Shown one piece after another: positions 1-8,364 of a stretch of DNA of 25,917 nt. Origin of the DNA: an uncultured Fidelibacterota bacterium. GTDB lineage: Bacteria > Marinisomatota > Marinisomatia > Marinisomatales > TCS55. The notes beneath the pieces are model-generated. The model did no database searches, was not told the DNA's origin, and saw nothing but the letters and a program-made list of their open reading frames with translations. A program made the position numbers and the translations under genes. The first letter of the stretch is position 1. The number at the start of each line of letters is the position of its first letter. Location: contig CAJWTA010000008.1 in assembly GCA_913046805.1 (NCBI GenBank), positions 1-25,917 of the forward strand, given 5' to 3'.

Positions 1-2
1 TT

Positions 3-530
3 ATAGATGGAGCTTTTTTAGTAAACAGTAGAATGGTTCTCAAGGCAACTTTATTAAACAATGGTTCAGAAAGAACTTTTTTTGCATTAAATGATTTTGT
101 GGTTGATAGGGGCAAGTCGCAAAGGATTATAGGTTTAGAGCTTTATGCTGGAAAACATTTTATATCATCCTATAAGTCAGATGGCTTGATCATTTCAACC
201 CCAACAGGATCCACGGCATACTCTTTATCAGCAGGCGGTCCAATATTGGCTCCTGGTCTTAGCGCAATAACAATTACCCCATTGAGTCCCCATACATTAT
301 CTTTAAGACCAATTGTGTTATCGGACAATCAAATCTTGAAAATTAAATCACTAGATAAGGGAGAAATTGCTTTTGCGGTAGATGGTCAGGTTAGTGATTA
401 TTTTAGTAGCGAGACTTACGTAAAAATTGAGAAAGCGCCATATGATATTAAAATGATTAGTTTTGAAGACTCGGATTATTTTAAAACTTTGAACTTAAAG
501 TTGGGTTGGGGTAGGCGCGGTAAAGATTAA
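3..530 (+). CDS. nadK: NAD kinase, 3' part (5' end outside the window)
   Basis: Cytosolic ATP-dependent kinase that phosphorylates NAD+ to NADP+. The reading frame is open from the first bases of the window, so the start codon and the N-terminal nucleotide-binding part lie upstream; the ATG at 33 is internal. Visible family hallmarks are the ALND segment, the signature STPTGSTAYSLSAGGPI, the TPLSPHTLSLRP strand and the typical C-terminal LGWG. These cover the C-terminal NAD-binding beta-sandwich domain of the family. The gene ends convergently with the Na+/phosphate cotransporter gene, the two stop codons overlapping by four bases in a TTAA. Identification is firm; total length cannot be judged. 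Confidence 0.95.
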   Translation: MDGAFLVNSRMVLKATLLNNGSERTFFALNDFVVDRGKSQRIIGLELYAGKHFISSYKSDGLIISTPTGSTAYSLSAGGPILAPGLSAITITPLSPHTLSLRPIVLSDNQILKIKSLDKGEIAFAVDGQVSDYFSSETYVKIEKAPYDIKMISFEDSDYFKTLNLKLGWGRRGKD

Positions 531-2290
531 ACTTGTTCAGATTCTAAATCAATCAAAGAATCAGCTATCAAATTTATAAAAATATTTACTTGTTTAAGCA
601 TATCCATTAGTTGTGAATGAAGCTGGTTGACTTCACTTGATTTTGAGCTGGAATCCTCAGCTATCTTCATTCTTTCGATACGGTTCAATTTATATTTCTT
701 TTCCATATCCGTGTTTTCTTTACCCTTTTTGACAATTTTTTCCACTTTCTCTTTATCGAACTTAATAAAAAATTTATCGAGACGATTTACTTGTTTTATG
801 AGACGTTTATGGTAATCAATTATTTCCTGCTGATCTGTTTCTAAAAATTCTTCATTTATACCTTCTTTTTTTGAAACCAATGATACAAATCGTACTTTGA
901 TAAGATCATTCATTGAGCCTAAATAGTTTACAATAGACATTAAAGTGAAAAGCTCTTTTGATTGCTTAGAGCTTAAATCTGATTTACTAGTAGTGATGAG
1001 ATATTCACTTATTTTTTGATTGAGGAACCCTATTTTTTCAATTCTTTGACTCATACCACTCATAAGATCCTGGTCTTCATTTTCAATATCTGTCAAATTT
1101 TGACCATTCACGAAAGGTCGAACCAATGTTCCGACCACTCGTTCAGTAAGGCCAACCACTCCCTTTATTTCGGCCTGAGCATTATTTATAGCAGCTTCAG
1201 GCTGATCAACTAGACTTTCATCCAAATGCAAAATAGCTGGTTTTTCGATATTTCTATCAACTTCTTTATCTGGAAAATAATGGATAATAGTTTTAGCAAT
1301 GAAACCTGTAAATGGAATAAAGATTATCGATGCCATAATATTAAAAAAAGTGTGCGCATTTGCAATTTGTCTAGGAATATTTTGAGAAGTTTGAGAAACA
1401 AAATCGGCAAATGTTGGAATCCAAAAACAAAAGAGTAAAACTCCTATTACATTAAAGGTTACGTGAGCAACTGCAACCCGCTTAGCATCTCTAGAGGCAT
1501 TCAAACCTGCTAAGAGCGCTGTGACGCACGTACCAACATTTGCTCCAAAAATAAGAGGAATTCCAGCTTCAAGTGTAATTGAACCACCGCTTGCAAGGGT
1601 AATAACTATACCTGTAGTTGCGCTACTGCTTTGAACTAAAGCTGTAAAAATAGCACCTGCAAGTATACCTAAAAATGGATTTTCAAAGCTCGTAAGAATA
1701 CTGTTAAACGCAGGATCAGATCTCAATGGTTTCATGGTGTCCGACATTACTTTCATGCCGTAAAAAAGAAGTCCGAATCCTAAAATAACAAACCCTAAAT
1801 TTTTTATTGTGTCTTTCTTTGAAAAAAGAGACATCAAAGATCCTGCTGCTATGAGAAGTAATGCATAGTCAGTGACCTTAAATGCAACAATTTGAGCTGT
1901 AACGGTACTACCAATATTAGATCCTAAAATAACTCCAAGAGCCTGCGAAAAGGCAAGTAGTCCAGAATTTACGAAGCTTACTAGCATAACAGTGGTTGCG
2001 CTACTGCTTTGAATCACCATTGTTACAAACGCCCCAACTAAGACAGCAAGATATTTATTAGATGTGAGTTTTTCAAGTATGGTCCGCATACTGTTACCAG
2101 CGGTCACTTTCATGCCATCGCTCATCATTTCCATTCCGTATAAAAACATGCCCATCCCTCCGAATAAACCCGTAAACAAGAGAAAGAATGATATACCGCT
2201 TTCTTCACTGCCAGCAAAAAGTGAACTGGATGCTGCGATAAAAAGTAAAGCTAATTTTACCATGGAAATTTGATTTCTAAATAGTTTCAT
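527..2290 (-). CDS. Na+/phosphate cotransporter family protein with PhoU-like C-terminus
   Basis: Inner-membrane carrier of the Na/Pi cotransporter (PNaS, NptA/YjbB-like) family, predicted to import or export phosphate coupled to Na+. Of 587 residues, the N-terminal two thirds are hydrophobic and contain the duplicated hallmark QSSSATT, at about residues 94-100 and 220-226. The partner motifs GSNIGSTVTA and GANVGTCVTA follow each copy. Residues from about 370 to the end are hydrophilic and helical, matching the PhoU-like region common in this family and suggesting regulation by phosphate status. The first 27 residues look like a signal peptide ending near SLFAGS. No Shine-Dalgarno sequence precedes the first ATG, and Met10 is an alternative start. 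It lies 40 bases downstream of the proline dehydrogenase gene on the same strand, so the two may be co-transcribed. The actual substrate is inferred from the family. Confidence 0.9.
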   Translation of the reverse strand: MKLFRNQISMVKLALLFIAASSSLFAGSEESGISFFLLFTGLFGGMGMFLYGMEMMSDGMKVTAGNSMRTILEKLTSNKYLAVLVGAFVTMVIQSSSATTVMLVSFVNSGLLAFSQALGVILGSNIGSTVTAQIVAFKVTDYALLLIAAGSLMSLFSKKDTIKNLGFVILGFGLLFYGMKVMSDTMKPLRSDPAFNSILTSFENPFLGILAGAIFTALVQSSSATTGIVITLASGGSITLEAGIPLIFGANVGTCVTALLAGLNASRDAKRVAVAHVTFNVIGVLLFCFWIPTFADFVSQTSQNIPRQIANAHTFFNIMASIIFIPFTGFIAKTIIHYFPDKEVDRNIEKPAILHLDESLVDQPEAAINNAQAEIKGVVGLTERVVGTLVRPFVNGQNLTDIENEDQDLMSGMSQRIEKIGFLNQKISEYLITTSKSDLSSKQSKELFTLMSIVNYLGSMNDLIKVRFVSLVSKKEGINEEFLETDQQEIIDYHKRLIKQVNRLDKFFIKFDKEKVEKIVKKGKENTDMEKKYKLNRIERMKIAEDSSSKSSEVNQLHSQLMDMLKQVNIFINLIADSLIDLESEQV

Positions 2291-2330
2291 TGTTACAAAT
2301 ATTAGTTATTTTTTCATTTTATTGAATACA

Positions 2331-3230
2331 TTATTTTTTAAAAATATTTTTTATTACATACGAGATGATTTTTGGGTTTTCTTTTAATCTTCTCATCGAA
2401 TAATCATACCAAGACTTACCAAAAGGTACGTATACTGTTATCTTATAATCTTTAGACTTTAAACGATTCAAAGTATTAGCCATGGGAACACCGTAAAGGA
2501 CCTGAAATTCAAATCTGTTTTTAGGGATATTGTTATCGCATATCCATTTTTCAATATTATTTATCAAATCTACATCATGAGTAGCGATGCATGCATATCC
2601 GTCACCTTTCAAAATTGTTTGAATTAATAGTATGAAGTTTTCATTTATTTCATCGCTTTTCTTAAAAGCAATTCTTGAATCTTCATTATAAATGCCCTTG
2701 CAGACCCTTAGGATAAGCTTTGAGCCATTAATAGCTTTTAAATCTTTGAGACTTCTGTATAGATAGGCCTGCATCACTGCGCCAATATTATGATAGGTTT
2801 TTAGTGAAGTTTTATAAACTTCATAAATACTATCAGTGTATGGTGAGTTTTCCATGTCAATCGCAATTCCAACATCGAATTCTTTTGCTTTTTCCGCTAA
2901 TTCAATGAATAGGCTTTTGCAGTAATCAAAATCTAGGTCAAGACCGATGTGGGTAAGTTTTACTGATACCGTACTATCTAACTCTTTTTCATTTATAAAT
3001 TTAATAAGTTCTGCATATTTATCTCTTACATCGACCGCTTCATCTCGAGTTTTTACGAATTCACCTAAAATGTCGATTGTAGCAGAAAAACCTTCATCAT
3101 TTAGTTTTTTGACTATACTCAAAACTTCATTTGTTTCTGTTCCAGCAACGTACGGTTTCGCAAATGGCTTAACGAACCACTCAGGTAGGAATTGCATAGA
3201 GCTTGCAAATATTCTATTTATGTGCTTCAT
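2331..3230 (-). CDS. putA: Proline dehydrogenase, monofunctional
   Basis: FAD-dependent proline dehydrogenase (PRODH) that oxidises proline to pyrroline-5-carboxylate and passes electrons to the membrane quinone pool. The 299-residue protein has the usual length of stand-alone bacterial PRODH and the single-barrel motifs. These include VSVKLTHIGLD with the conserved Lys at 91, LRVCKGIY with Arg175 and Lys178, CIATHD, FEFQVLYGVP, VYVPFGKSWYDY and the proline-binding pair Arg280-Arg281 in MRRLKENP. There is no fused pyrroline-5-carboxylate dehydrogenase domain and no such gene in the window, so the second step must be encoded elsewhere. The gene is divergent from nuoA across 157 bases. The name putA is used loosely here; prodh would also fit. 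Confidence 0.93.
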   Translation of the reverse strand: MKHINRIFASSMQFLPEWFVKPFAKPYVAGTETNEVLSIVKKLNDEGFSATIDILGEFVKTRDEAVDVRDKYAELIKFINEKELDSTVSVKLTHIGLDLDFDYCKSLFIELAEKAKEFDVGIAIDMENSPYTDSIYEVYKTSLKTYHNIGAVMQAYLYRSLKDLKAINGSKLILRVCKGIYNEDSRIAFKKSDEINENFILLIQTILKGDGYACIATHDVDLINNIEKWICDNNIPKNRFEFQVLYGVPMANTLNRLKSKDYKITVYVPFGKSWYDYSMRRLKENPKIISYVIKNIFKK

Positions 3231-3330
3231 AATGAGTTTGAACTTAATTCTCTATTATGGGTCTCATCAAACCTATTTAATTATTAATTTGATTAGGGTA
3301 AAAAAACATGATAAAACCTCTAAGTTTATC

Positions 3331-3360
3331 TTGACCATCCTTTAGCAAAAGCTCTAAATT
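3331..3360 (+). promoter_or_regulatory. Possible sigma-70-like promoter for the nuo operon
   Basis: TTGACC at 3331-3336 and TAAATT at 3355-3360 are separated by 18 bases and sit about 28 bases upstream of the nuoA ATG. This is the best promoter-like pair in the 157-base gap between proline dehydrogenase and nuoA. An imperfect dyad (TTTAG at 3341-3345, CTAAA at 3354-3358) lies between and over the two elements and could be an operator. The surroundings are so AT-rich that chance matches are likely, and FCB bacteria often use a different promoter consensus. Confidence 0.35.
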
Positions 3361-3387
3361 AATAACCTTTAAATAAGTTAATTATTT

Positions 3388-3816
3388 ATGTATCGCGACT
3401 TCGGAACAATATTTGTTTTTATCTTCATAGGTATCGTATTGATATACATACCCTTGTTGATTCAAAAACTCCTTGCCCCAAATAATCCCAACCCAGACAA
3501 ACAAGCTACGTATGAATGTGGTGAAGAATCAGAAGGTTCGGCATGGGTTCAGTTCAACATTCGTTTTTATGTTGTGGCACTTATATTCCTAATCTTCGAT
3601 GTTGAAGTAGTTTTCTTGTTTCCCTGGGCTATTGTTTTTAATGAATTAGGGCTTCTTGCCTTTGTTGAAATGGGTATTTTTCTTTTAATACTGCTTGTTG
3701 GTTTAGCCTACGTATGGAAGCGCTCAGATTTAGATTGGGTAAAATATAATGTGAGGTACGGTCGAGGTCGTTATTCAAGTTTAATTCCTAAATACAATAA
3801 CGCTAAGGAAAAGTAA
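3388..3816 (+). CDS. nuoA: NADH-quinone oxidoreductase subunit A
   Basis: Small membrane subunit of respiratory complex I, placed at the junction of the hydrophilic arm and the membrane arm, next to the quinone site. The 142 residues show three hydrophobic helices (about 7-28, 60-82 and 88-112). The conserved loop [12 protein letters not shown] (Cys44) is present, as is the acidic pair Asp71 and Glu73 in [11 protein letters not shown]. First gene of an eleven-gene nuo cluster; its stop overlaps the nuoB start by one base (TAATG). No Shine-Dalgarno sequence precedes the ATG, but this start gives the normal length and N-terminus. Confidence 0.96.
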   Translation: MYRDFGTIFVFIFIGIVLIYIPLLIQKLLAPNNPNPDKQATYECGEESEGSAWVQFNIRFYVVALIFLIFDVEVVFLFPWAIVFNELGLLAFVEMGIFLLILLVGLAYVWKRSDLDWVKYNVRYGRGRYSSLIPKYNNAKEK

Positions 3817-4307
3817 TGGGTTTACTAGAAAATAAGTTTCAAGACAACGTTGTTGTTGCATCCCTCGATAAAATTTTAGGATGGGCAAGATCAACCTCTC
3901 CGTGGTATTTTCAGTTTGGACTTGCATGCTGCGCAATTGAAATGATGTCCTCAGCTGCAAGTAGACACGATTTAGAACGAATAGGTATGATGCCGCGTTC
4001 TTCTCCCAGGCAAGCTGATGTTATGATAGTTGCGGGTACCGTAACTATGAAAATGGCTTTGCGTGTAAAAAAACTTTACGAGCAAATGGCAGACCCCAAA
4101 TATGTTATATCAATGGGAAGTTGTGCTACTAGTGGTGGTCCATATTGGCAGCACGGATACCATGTGTTAAAAGGTGTCGATTTGGTTGTACCTGTTGATG
4201 TATATGTACCGGGTTGCCCTCCCAGACCAGAAGCTTTGATTGAAGGTCTTTTGAAGTTACAAGAAAAGATTCAAACAGAGCGCCCGCTTACTAGAAAGCT
4301 TGCATGA
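3816..4307 (+). CDS. nuoB: NADH-quinone oxidoreductase subunit B
   Basis: Hydrophilic-arm subunit of complex I that binds the terminal 4Fe-4S cluster N2, the direct electron donor to quinone. The 163-residue protein keeps all expected ligands: the adjacent Cys38-Cys39 in [10 protein letters not shown], Cys103 in GSCATSGG and Cys134 in [11 protein letters not shown]. The AAGGA at 3805-3809, inside the end of nuoA, is a good ribosome binding site. The gene overlaps nuoA by one base and nuoC by four, which suggests translational coupling. Length and motifs match the family throughout. Confidence 0.97.
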   Translation: MGLLENKFQDNVVVASLDKILGWARSTSPWYFQFGLACCAIEMMSSAASRHDLERIGMMPRSSPRQADVMIVAGTVTMKMALRVKKLYEQMADPKYVISMGSCATSGGPYWQHGYHVLKGVDLVVPVDVYVPGCPPRPEALIEGLLKLQEKIQTERPLTRKLA

Positions 4308-4804
4308 CATCTGAAGAAATTAAGAATACCCTCTCTAGTCAATTTAAAAGTTCGGTAATTGAAAATGAAGAATTGGCTAGCCATCAAGTAGAAATAAATG
4401 GTGATAATTGGTTGGATATTGCCACATTTATGAAAAATGACCCCAAGCTTTCTTTTGATCAACTTGAATGTATAACTGGAATTGATACAGGCGAAGACGG
4501 ACCACTGCAAACACACTACAATTTACATTCGATGGAACACCGGCATAAAATTGAAATTGTAATTAGCCATAAAAGGGAAAATCCAAAAGTGGCATCAATT
4601 GAAAAGTTGTGGCGCATCGGTGACTGGTTTGAAAGAGAAACCTATGATATGTTTGGCATTGAATATATTGGTCATCGCGATCTAAGAAGAATATTATGTC
4701 CAGATGATTGGGAGGGTTGGCCTCTTCGAAAAGACTATGAAGCTCAAGAGTCTTTTCATGGAATAGTGGTTCCAAAAATAAAGGAAGAAGAAGGATGGGA
4801 GTAG
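4304..4804 (+). CDS. nuoC: NADH-quinone oxidoreductase subunit C
   Basis: Peripheral-arm subunit of complex I (30-kDa family) that packs against NuoD and helps hold the quinone module together. The 166 residues end with the family signature [17 protein letters not shown] followed by [21 protein letters not shown] in two adjoining stretches. It starts four bases inside nuoB (ATGA) and its last codons overlap the nuoD start by ten bases. It is a separate protein here; many Bacteroidota and Enterobacteria carry a fused NuoCD. Confidence 0.96.
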   Translation: MTSEEIKNTLSSQFKSSVIENEELASHQVEINGDNWLDIATFMKNDPKLSFDQLECITGIDTGEDGPLQTHYNLHSMEHRHKIEIVISHKRENPKVASIEKLWRIGDWFERETYDMFGIEYIGHRDLRRILCPDDWEGWPLRKDYEAQESFHGIVVPKIKEEEGWE

Positions 4805-5913
4805 TACAGGGAGACCAAATGGTGCTAAATATTGGGCCTCAGCACCCTAGTACGCACGGTGTATTGAGGCTTGAGGTTACTACTGATGGTGAAATTGTTT
4901 CTAAGATCACCCCTCATTTAGGATATTTGCATCGTTGTTTTGAAAAGCACGCTGAAAATGTTACATATGAACAAGTTATTCCATTTACTGATAGATGTGA
5001 TTATCTAGCATCTATGAATAGTAATTTTGGCTATGTAGTAGCCATGGAAGAGCTTATGGGCATTGAAATTTCTGAGAGAGTGGAATATATCAGAGTTATT
5101 ATGGCTGAGTTAAACAGAATCGCAAGCCACCTTTTAGCTCTAGGTGTATATGGTCTTGATATTGGAGCATTTACTCCTTTTCTTTATATGCTCAGAGATC
5201 GCGAACGTATTTTAGATATGTTTGAATATACATGTGGAGCTAGACTTTTATATAATTATATGTGGATTGGAGGCGTTTCACATGATCTACCTAAAGATTT
5301 TGTAAAAATTTGCGTTGAGTTCCTTGATTATTTTGAACCGCAAATCGAAGAATACAACAACCTTCTTACTTTCAATAAAATTTTCATTGAGCGAACCGCA
5401 GATGTTGGTGTTATTCCCGCTGAAGTTGCTATAAGTTACGGGGTCTCAGGTCCAAACCTAAGAGGTTCAGGTGTCAAATGGGATGTGAGAAAAGACGAGC
5501 CTTACTCTATTTACGACCGTTTTGACTTCGATATCCCTATGGGCTCGGGCGATTTTGGAACATTAGGTGATTGCTTCGATAGATATTGGGTAAGAATGCT
5601 TGAGGTTACTCAGAGCGTTCGCATTATTAGGCAGGCTTTAAAAGATATTCCTGATGGCGATGTATTTGAAACGATGCCAAAAAAGATTCGTCCACCTGCT
5701 GGCTCAGTGTATAGACGAACCGAAAGCCCCAGAGGTGATCTTGGTTATTATATTGTAAGCGACGGAACTCCGTCACCAACTAGAGTTAAAATGCGTTCAC
5801 CTGCTTTTACAGCGCTTTCATGTTTGGATGAAGTCTCTAGCGGGTGGATGATTTCAGATGTACTTGCAATCCTTGGAAGTTTGGATATTGTTTTAGGAGA
5901 AATTGATAGATGA
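4795..5913 (+). CDS. nuoD: NADH-quinone oxidoreductase subunit D
   Basis: 49-kDa-family subunit of complex I, related to the large subunit of [NiFe] hydrogenases, forming the quinone-binding pocket with NuoB. In 372 residues it shows the N-terminal GPQHPSTHGVLRL loop with the quinone-site histidine and the CDYLAS segment carrying the quinone-site tyrosine. ELNRIASHLLALG and the C-terminal DIVLGEIDR are also present. The chosen ATG at 4795 has AAGGA at 4781-4785 nine bases upstream and overlaps nuoC by ten bases. A second in-frame ATG at 4819 would still keep the conserved core, so the start is slightly uncertain. Hydrogenase metal ligands are absent, as expected for NuoD. Confidence 0.96.
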   Translation: MGVVQGDQMVLNIGPQHPSTHGVLRLEVTTDGEIVSKITPHLGYLHRCFEKHAENVTYEQVIPFTDRCDYLASMNSNFGYVVAMEELMGIEISERVEYIRVIMAELNRIASHLLALGVYGLDIGAFTPFLYMLRDRERILDMFEYTCGARLLYNYMWIGGVSHDLPKDFVKICVEFLDYFEPQIEEYNNLLTFNKIFIERTADVGVIPAEVAISYGVSGPNLRGSGVKWDVRKDEPYSIYDRFDFDIPMGSGDFGTLGDCFDRYWVRMLEVTQSVRIIRQALKDIPDGDVFETMPKKIRPPAGSVYRRTESPRGDLGYYIVSDGTPSPTRVKMRSPAFTALSCLDEVSSGWMISDVLAILGSLDIVLGEIDR

Positions 5914-6986
5914 CAGTTGATTTTCTCATCGATTTATTTTCAAAGCTAATTGATTCACCTTTCATTTCGTTTATCCTTGCAGTTTCAATCGCCGGCATAC
6001 CCCTGTTTGTTTTAATGGCGTTAAACGCAACAGTTGCAGTTTACGTAGAGCGTAAAGTTTCAGCTTTTATGATGGACCGGATCGGACCAATGGGCCAAGG
6101 TCCTGGTTTGCATGCTGGACCTTGGGGCGTACTTCAGACCATAGCCGATGCAGTGAAGCTTCTAATAAAAGAAGATACAATCCCTTCATCAGCTGATAAG
6201 CTATTATTTAAAGTTGCTCCATTTATAATTTTTATAGGCGCATTTTTAGGTATAGCCGTACTTCCATTTAGTTCAGTCATTCAGGTTGTCGATATTAACA
6301 TAGGCGTTTTTTACATAATTGCTGTTGGTTCAGTTGGAGTACATGGCATTGTTATGGCTGGCTGGGCATCCAATAATAAATGGTCTTTATATGGAGCCAT
6401 GAGGTCTGCCGCTCAGATCATTAGCTACGAGATACCTGCTGGTCTATCAATAATTGTCCCTATTATGATGGCTAGCACAATGAATCTCCAATCGATGATT
6501 GAGTTTCAGTCGGGATCGGTTTGGGGGGTTTTACCTAACTGGATTATTTTTAATAACCCGTTTAGTTTTTTAGCATTTTTTATCTTTTTTATCAGTGCTG
6601 TAGCTGAAACAAATCGCACGCCATTTGACATTCCTGAAGCTGAGTCCGAACTTGTTGCTGGGTGGATGACTGAGTATTCTGGATTCCGATGGGCAGTATT
6701 TTTCTTGAGTGAGTATGCGAATATGTTTGTTGTCAGCGGCCTTGCAGCAGCGGGCTTTTTGGGGGGGTGGCTGAGTCCTATTCCAGGACTTTTCAATTCA
6801 CCATTATGGGGACTGTTTTGGTTTTTTAGTAAAATTATATTTTTAATTTTTATAATGATGTGGTTTAGATGGACTTTCCCGAGATTAAGAGTTGATCAGT
6901 TGATGCATGTGTGTTGGAAGGTCTTTATACCCATCGCTATGTTAAATATTTTTGGAGTTGGAATTTGGAAATTAATCATTGGATAA
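5910..6986 (+). CDS. nuoH: NADH-quinone oxidoreductase subunit H
   Basis: Membrane subunit of complex I that connects the quinone cavity to the proton-pumping arm. The 358-residue protein is strongly hydrophobic with about eight helices. Conserved sites include YVERKVSAFMMDRIGP (residues 45-60), GPGLHAGPWGVLQTIADAVK, and the cytoplasmic loop AETNRTPFDIPEAESELVAG whose acidic residues line the proposed proton path. It overlaps nuoD by four bases (ATGA) and is followed after three bases by nuoI. In nuo clusters of the full 14-gene type nuoE, F and G would come between nuoD and nuoH; here they are absent. Confidence 0.97.
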   Translation: MTVDFLIDLFSKLIDSPFISFILAVSIAGIPLFVLMALNATVAVYVERKVSAFMMDRIGPMGQGPGLHAGPWGVLQTIADAVKLLIKEDTIPSSADKLLFKVAPFIIFIGAFLGIAVLPFSSVIQVVDINIGVFYIIAVGSVGVHGIVMAGWASNNKWSLYGAMRSAAQIISYEIPAGLSIIVPIMMASTMNLQSMIEFQSGSVWGVLPNWIIFNNPFSFLAFFIFFISAVAETNRTPFDIPEAESELVAGWMTEYSGFRWAVFFLSEYANMFVVSGLAAAGFLGGWLSPIPGLFNSPLWGLFWFFSKIIFLIFIMMWFRWTFPRLRVDQLMHVCWKVFIPIAMLNIFGVGIWKLIIG

Positions 6987-6989
6987 CAA

Positions 6990-7571
6990 ATGTCTAGATA
7001 CTTAACTAACATTTACGATACTGTTAACACTTTATGGACCGGCATGCAAATTACATTTCGGCACATGATGAATATTAGAAGAGACAATGTCACATTGCAA
7101 TACCCAGAAGAAAGATGGCCAAGACCTGAAAGAAATATTGGCTTTATTCATGAGGATTACAATGTGATTCGATCTCGACTTCATGTGGATATCGATGATT
7201 GCATTGGTTGTTACAGGTGCGAAAGAGCATGCCCAGTTGATTGCATAAAGATAGAAACCATTAAGTCCGAAAGAGGAGAGGACATTCCAAAAGTGAGCCA
7301 TACAGGTGTCACATCGAACGGAACCAAAAAAGGTTTTGTTGTCAGCAGATTTACGATAGATATGTCTGAATGTTGCTACTGCAACTTGTGCACCTATCCT
7401 TGTCCAGAAGAATGTATATTCATGGTCGGTGGCCCAAATAGCTCAAAACATCCAATAGACTATGAATTTTCTGAAACAGACAGAAAGGACCTTATTTATC
7501 AATTCGCAAAAAAGCTAACGCCAAAACAAAAAACTGAGTTATCTCCAATCGAAAAAAAGGCTGAGGCTTAA
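6990..7571 (+). CDS. nuoI: NADH-quinone oxidoreductase subunit I (2x 4Fe-4S)
   Basis: Ferredoxin-like subunit of complex I carrying clusters N6a and N6b, which pass electrons to N2 in NuoB. Two CxxCxxCxxxCP motifs are seen: Cys71, 74, 77, 81 and Cys128, 131, 134, 138. The spacing from Cys81 to Cys128 is 47 residues, whereas in the E. coli protein, from memory, it is about 29, so an insertion of roughly 18 residues lies between the clusters. Additional cysteines at 85, 129 and 142 are not standard ligands. The protein is 193 residues with a basic amphipathic N-terminus. If no NuoEFG exists, NuoI is the likely entry point for electrons from ferredoxin or another donor. Confidence 0.96.
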   Translation: MSRYLTNIYDTVNTLWTGMQITFRHMMNIRRDNVTLQYPEERWPRPERNIGFIHEDYNVIRSRLHVDIDDCIGCYRCERACPVDCIKIETIKSERGEDIPKVSHTGVTSNGTKKGFVVSRFTIDMSECCYCNLCTYPCPEECIFMVGGPNSSKHPIDYEFSETDRKDLIYQFAKKLTPKQKTELSPIEKKAEA

Positions 7572-8059
7572 TGGCTGATATTACATTCTGGTTTATTTCA
7601 GGATTAACGGTTGTATCTGCTTTTTTTGTAGTATCTAGCAAAAGTCTGCTATATTCCGCTTATTCGTTGCTTGTAACATTTCTAGGAGTAACAGCGCTGT
7701 ATGTCTTTCTTTGGGCTGATTTTCTAGCAGTTGTTCAAGTCGTTGTTTACGTGGGTGGAATCCTCGTTTTAATCATTTTTGGCATAATGCTAACCAATAA
7801 AATCTCTTCTGTCAACATAAGTCATACATCTGTACAAAAAGGATTGGGAGCAATTGTAGTTATAGGGTTTTTGGGTGCGCTATGTTTTGTTATGATAAGT
7901 ACTCCTTGGGTTGAACTCCCAAATTCTGAACCAACAGAAACCACGCGATCTATAGGTCGACTATTGATGATTGATTATCTTTTGCCGTTTGAAGCTGCCT
8001 CTTTTTTATTGTTAGGAGCTCTTATAGGCGCAACAACCCTATCAAGGCAAGATGACTAG
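7571..8059 (+). CDS. nuoJ: NADH-quinone oxidoreductase subunit J
   Basis: Membrane subunit of complex I with five predicted helices in 162 residues. The third helix holds the family motif VVQVVVYVGGILVLIIFGIM, whose tyrosine and glycine residues belong to the hinge involved in coupling quinone reduction to pumping. It starts on the last base of the nuoI stop (TAATG) and its own stop overlaps the GTG start of nuoK by one base (TAGTG). The C-terminal part is less conserved, as is usual for this subunit. Confidence 0.95.
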   Translation: MADITFWFISGLTVVSAFFVVSSKSLLYSAYSLLVTFLGVTALYVFLWADFLAVVQVVVYVGGILVLIIFGIMLTNKISSVNISHTSVQKGLGAIVVIGFLGALCFVMISTPWVELPNSEPTETTRSIGRLLMIDYLLPFEAASFLLLGALIGATTLSRQDD

Positions 8060-8364
8060 TGGAAAGCCTTAGTAATTATTTGATTATTAGCTCAATCCTT
8101 TTTTCATTAGGGATATTTGGTGTAGTGACGAGAAGAAACGGTGTGGCTGTTCTCATGGGCGTAGAATTAATTCTAAATGCTGCTAATCTTAATTTTTTAG
8201 CTTTTGCAAGGTTTGGCGGAATGAATATGTCGGGCCATGTTTATGCTTTATTCGTTATTGTTCTCGCAGCGGCTGAAGCAGCGGTTGCGCTAGCGATTAT
8301 TATTAATATTTTTAACAATTTCAACACTATTAATATCGATGATGTAAGTGAGATGAAATTATGA
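8059..8364 (+). CDS. nuoK: NADH-quinone oxidoreductase subunit K (GTG start)
   Basis: Small three-helix membrane subunit of complex I, related to MrpC of Na+/H+ antiporters. The 101 residues keep the two buried glutamates of the family, Glu36 in GVELILNAANLNF and Glu73 in AAAEAAVALAI, both needed for proton translocation in the E. coli enzyme. The first codon is GTG. The next in-frame ATG would delete the first helix, so GTG is the real start, reached probably by coupling from nuoJ. Its stop overlaps the nuoL start by four bases (ATGA). Confidence 0.95.
   Translation: MESLSNYLIISSILFSLGIFGVVTRRNGVAVLMGVELILNAANLNFLAFARFGGMNMSGHVYALFVIVLAAAEAAVALAIIINIFNNFNTINIDDVSEMKL

Noticed and set aside
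2947..3345. Plus-strand open frame of 132 codons over the proline dehydrogenase start and the intergenic gap
   Set aside because: It lies antisense to well-supported coding sequence, has no recognisable motif, and is an AT-rich shadow frame that runs through the likely nuo promoter.
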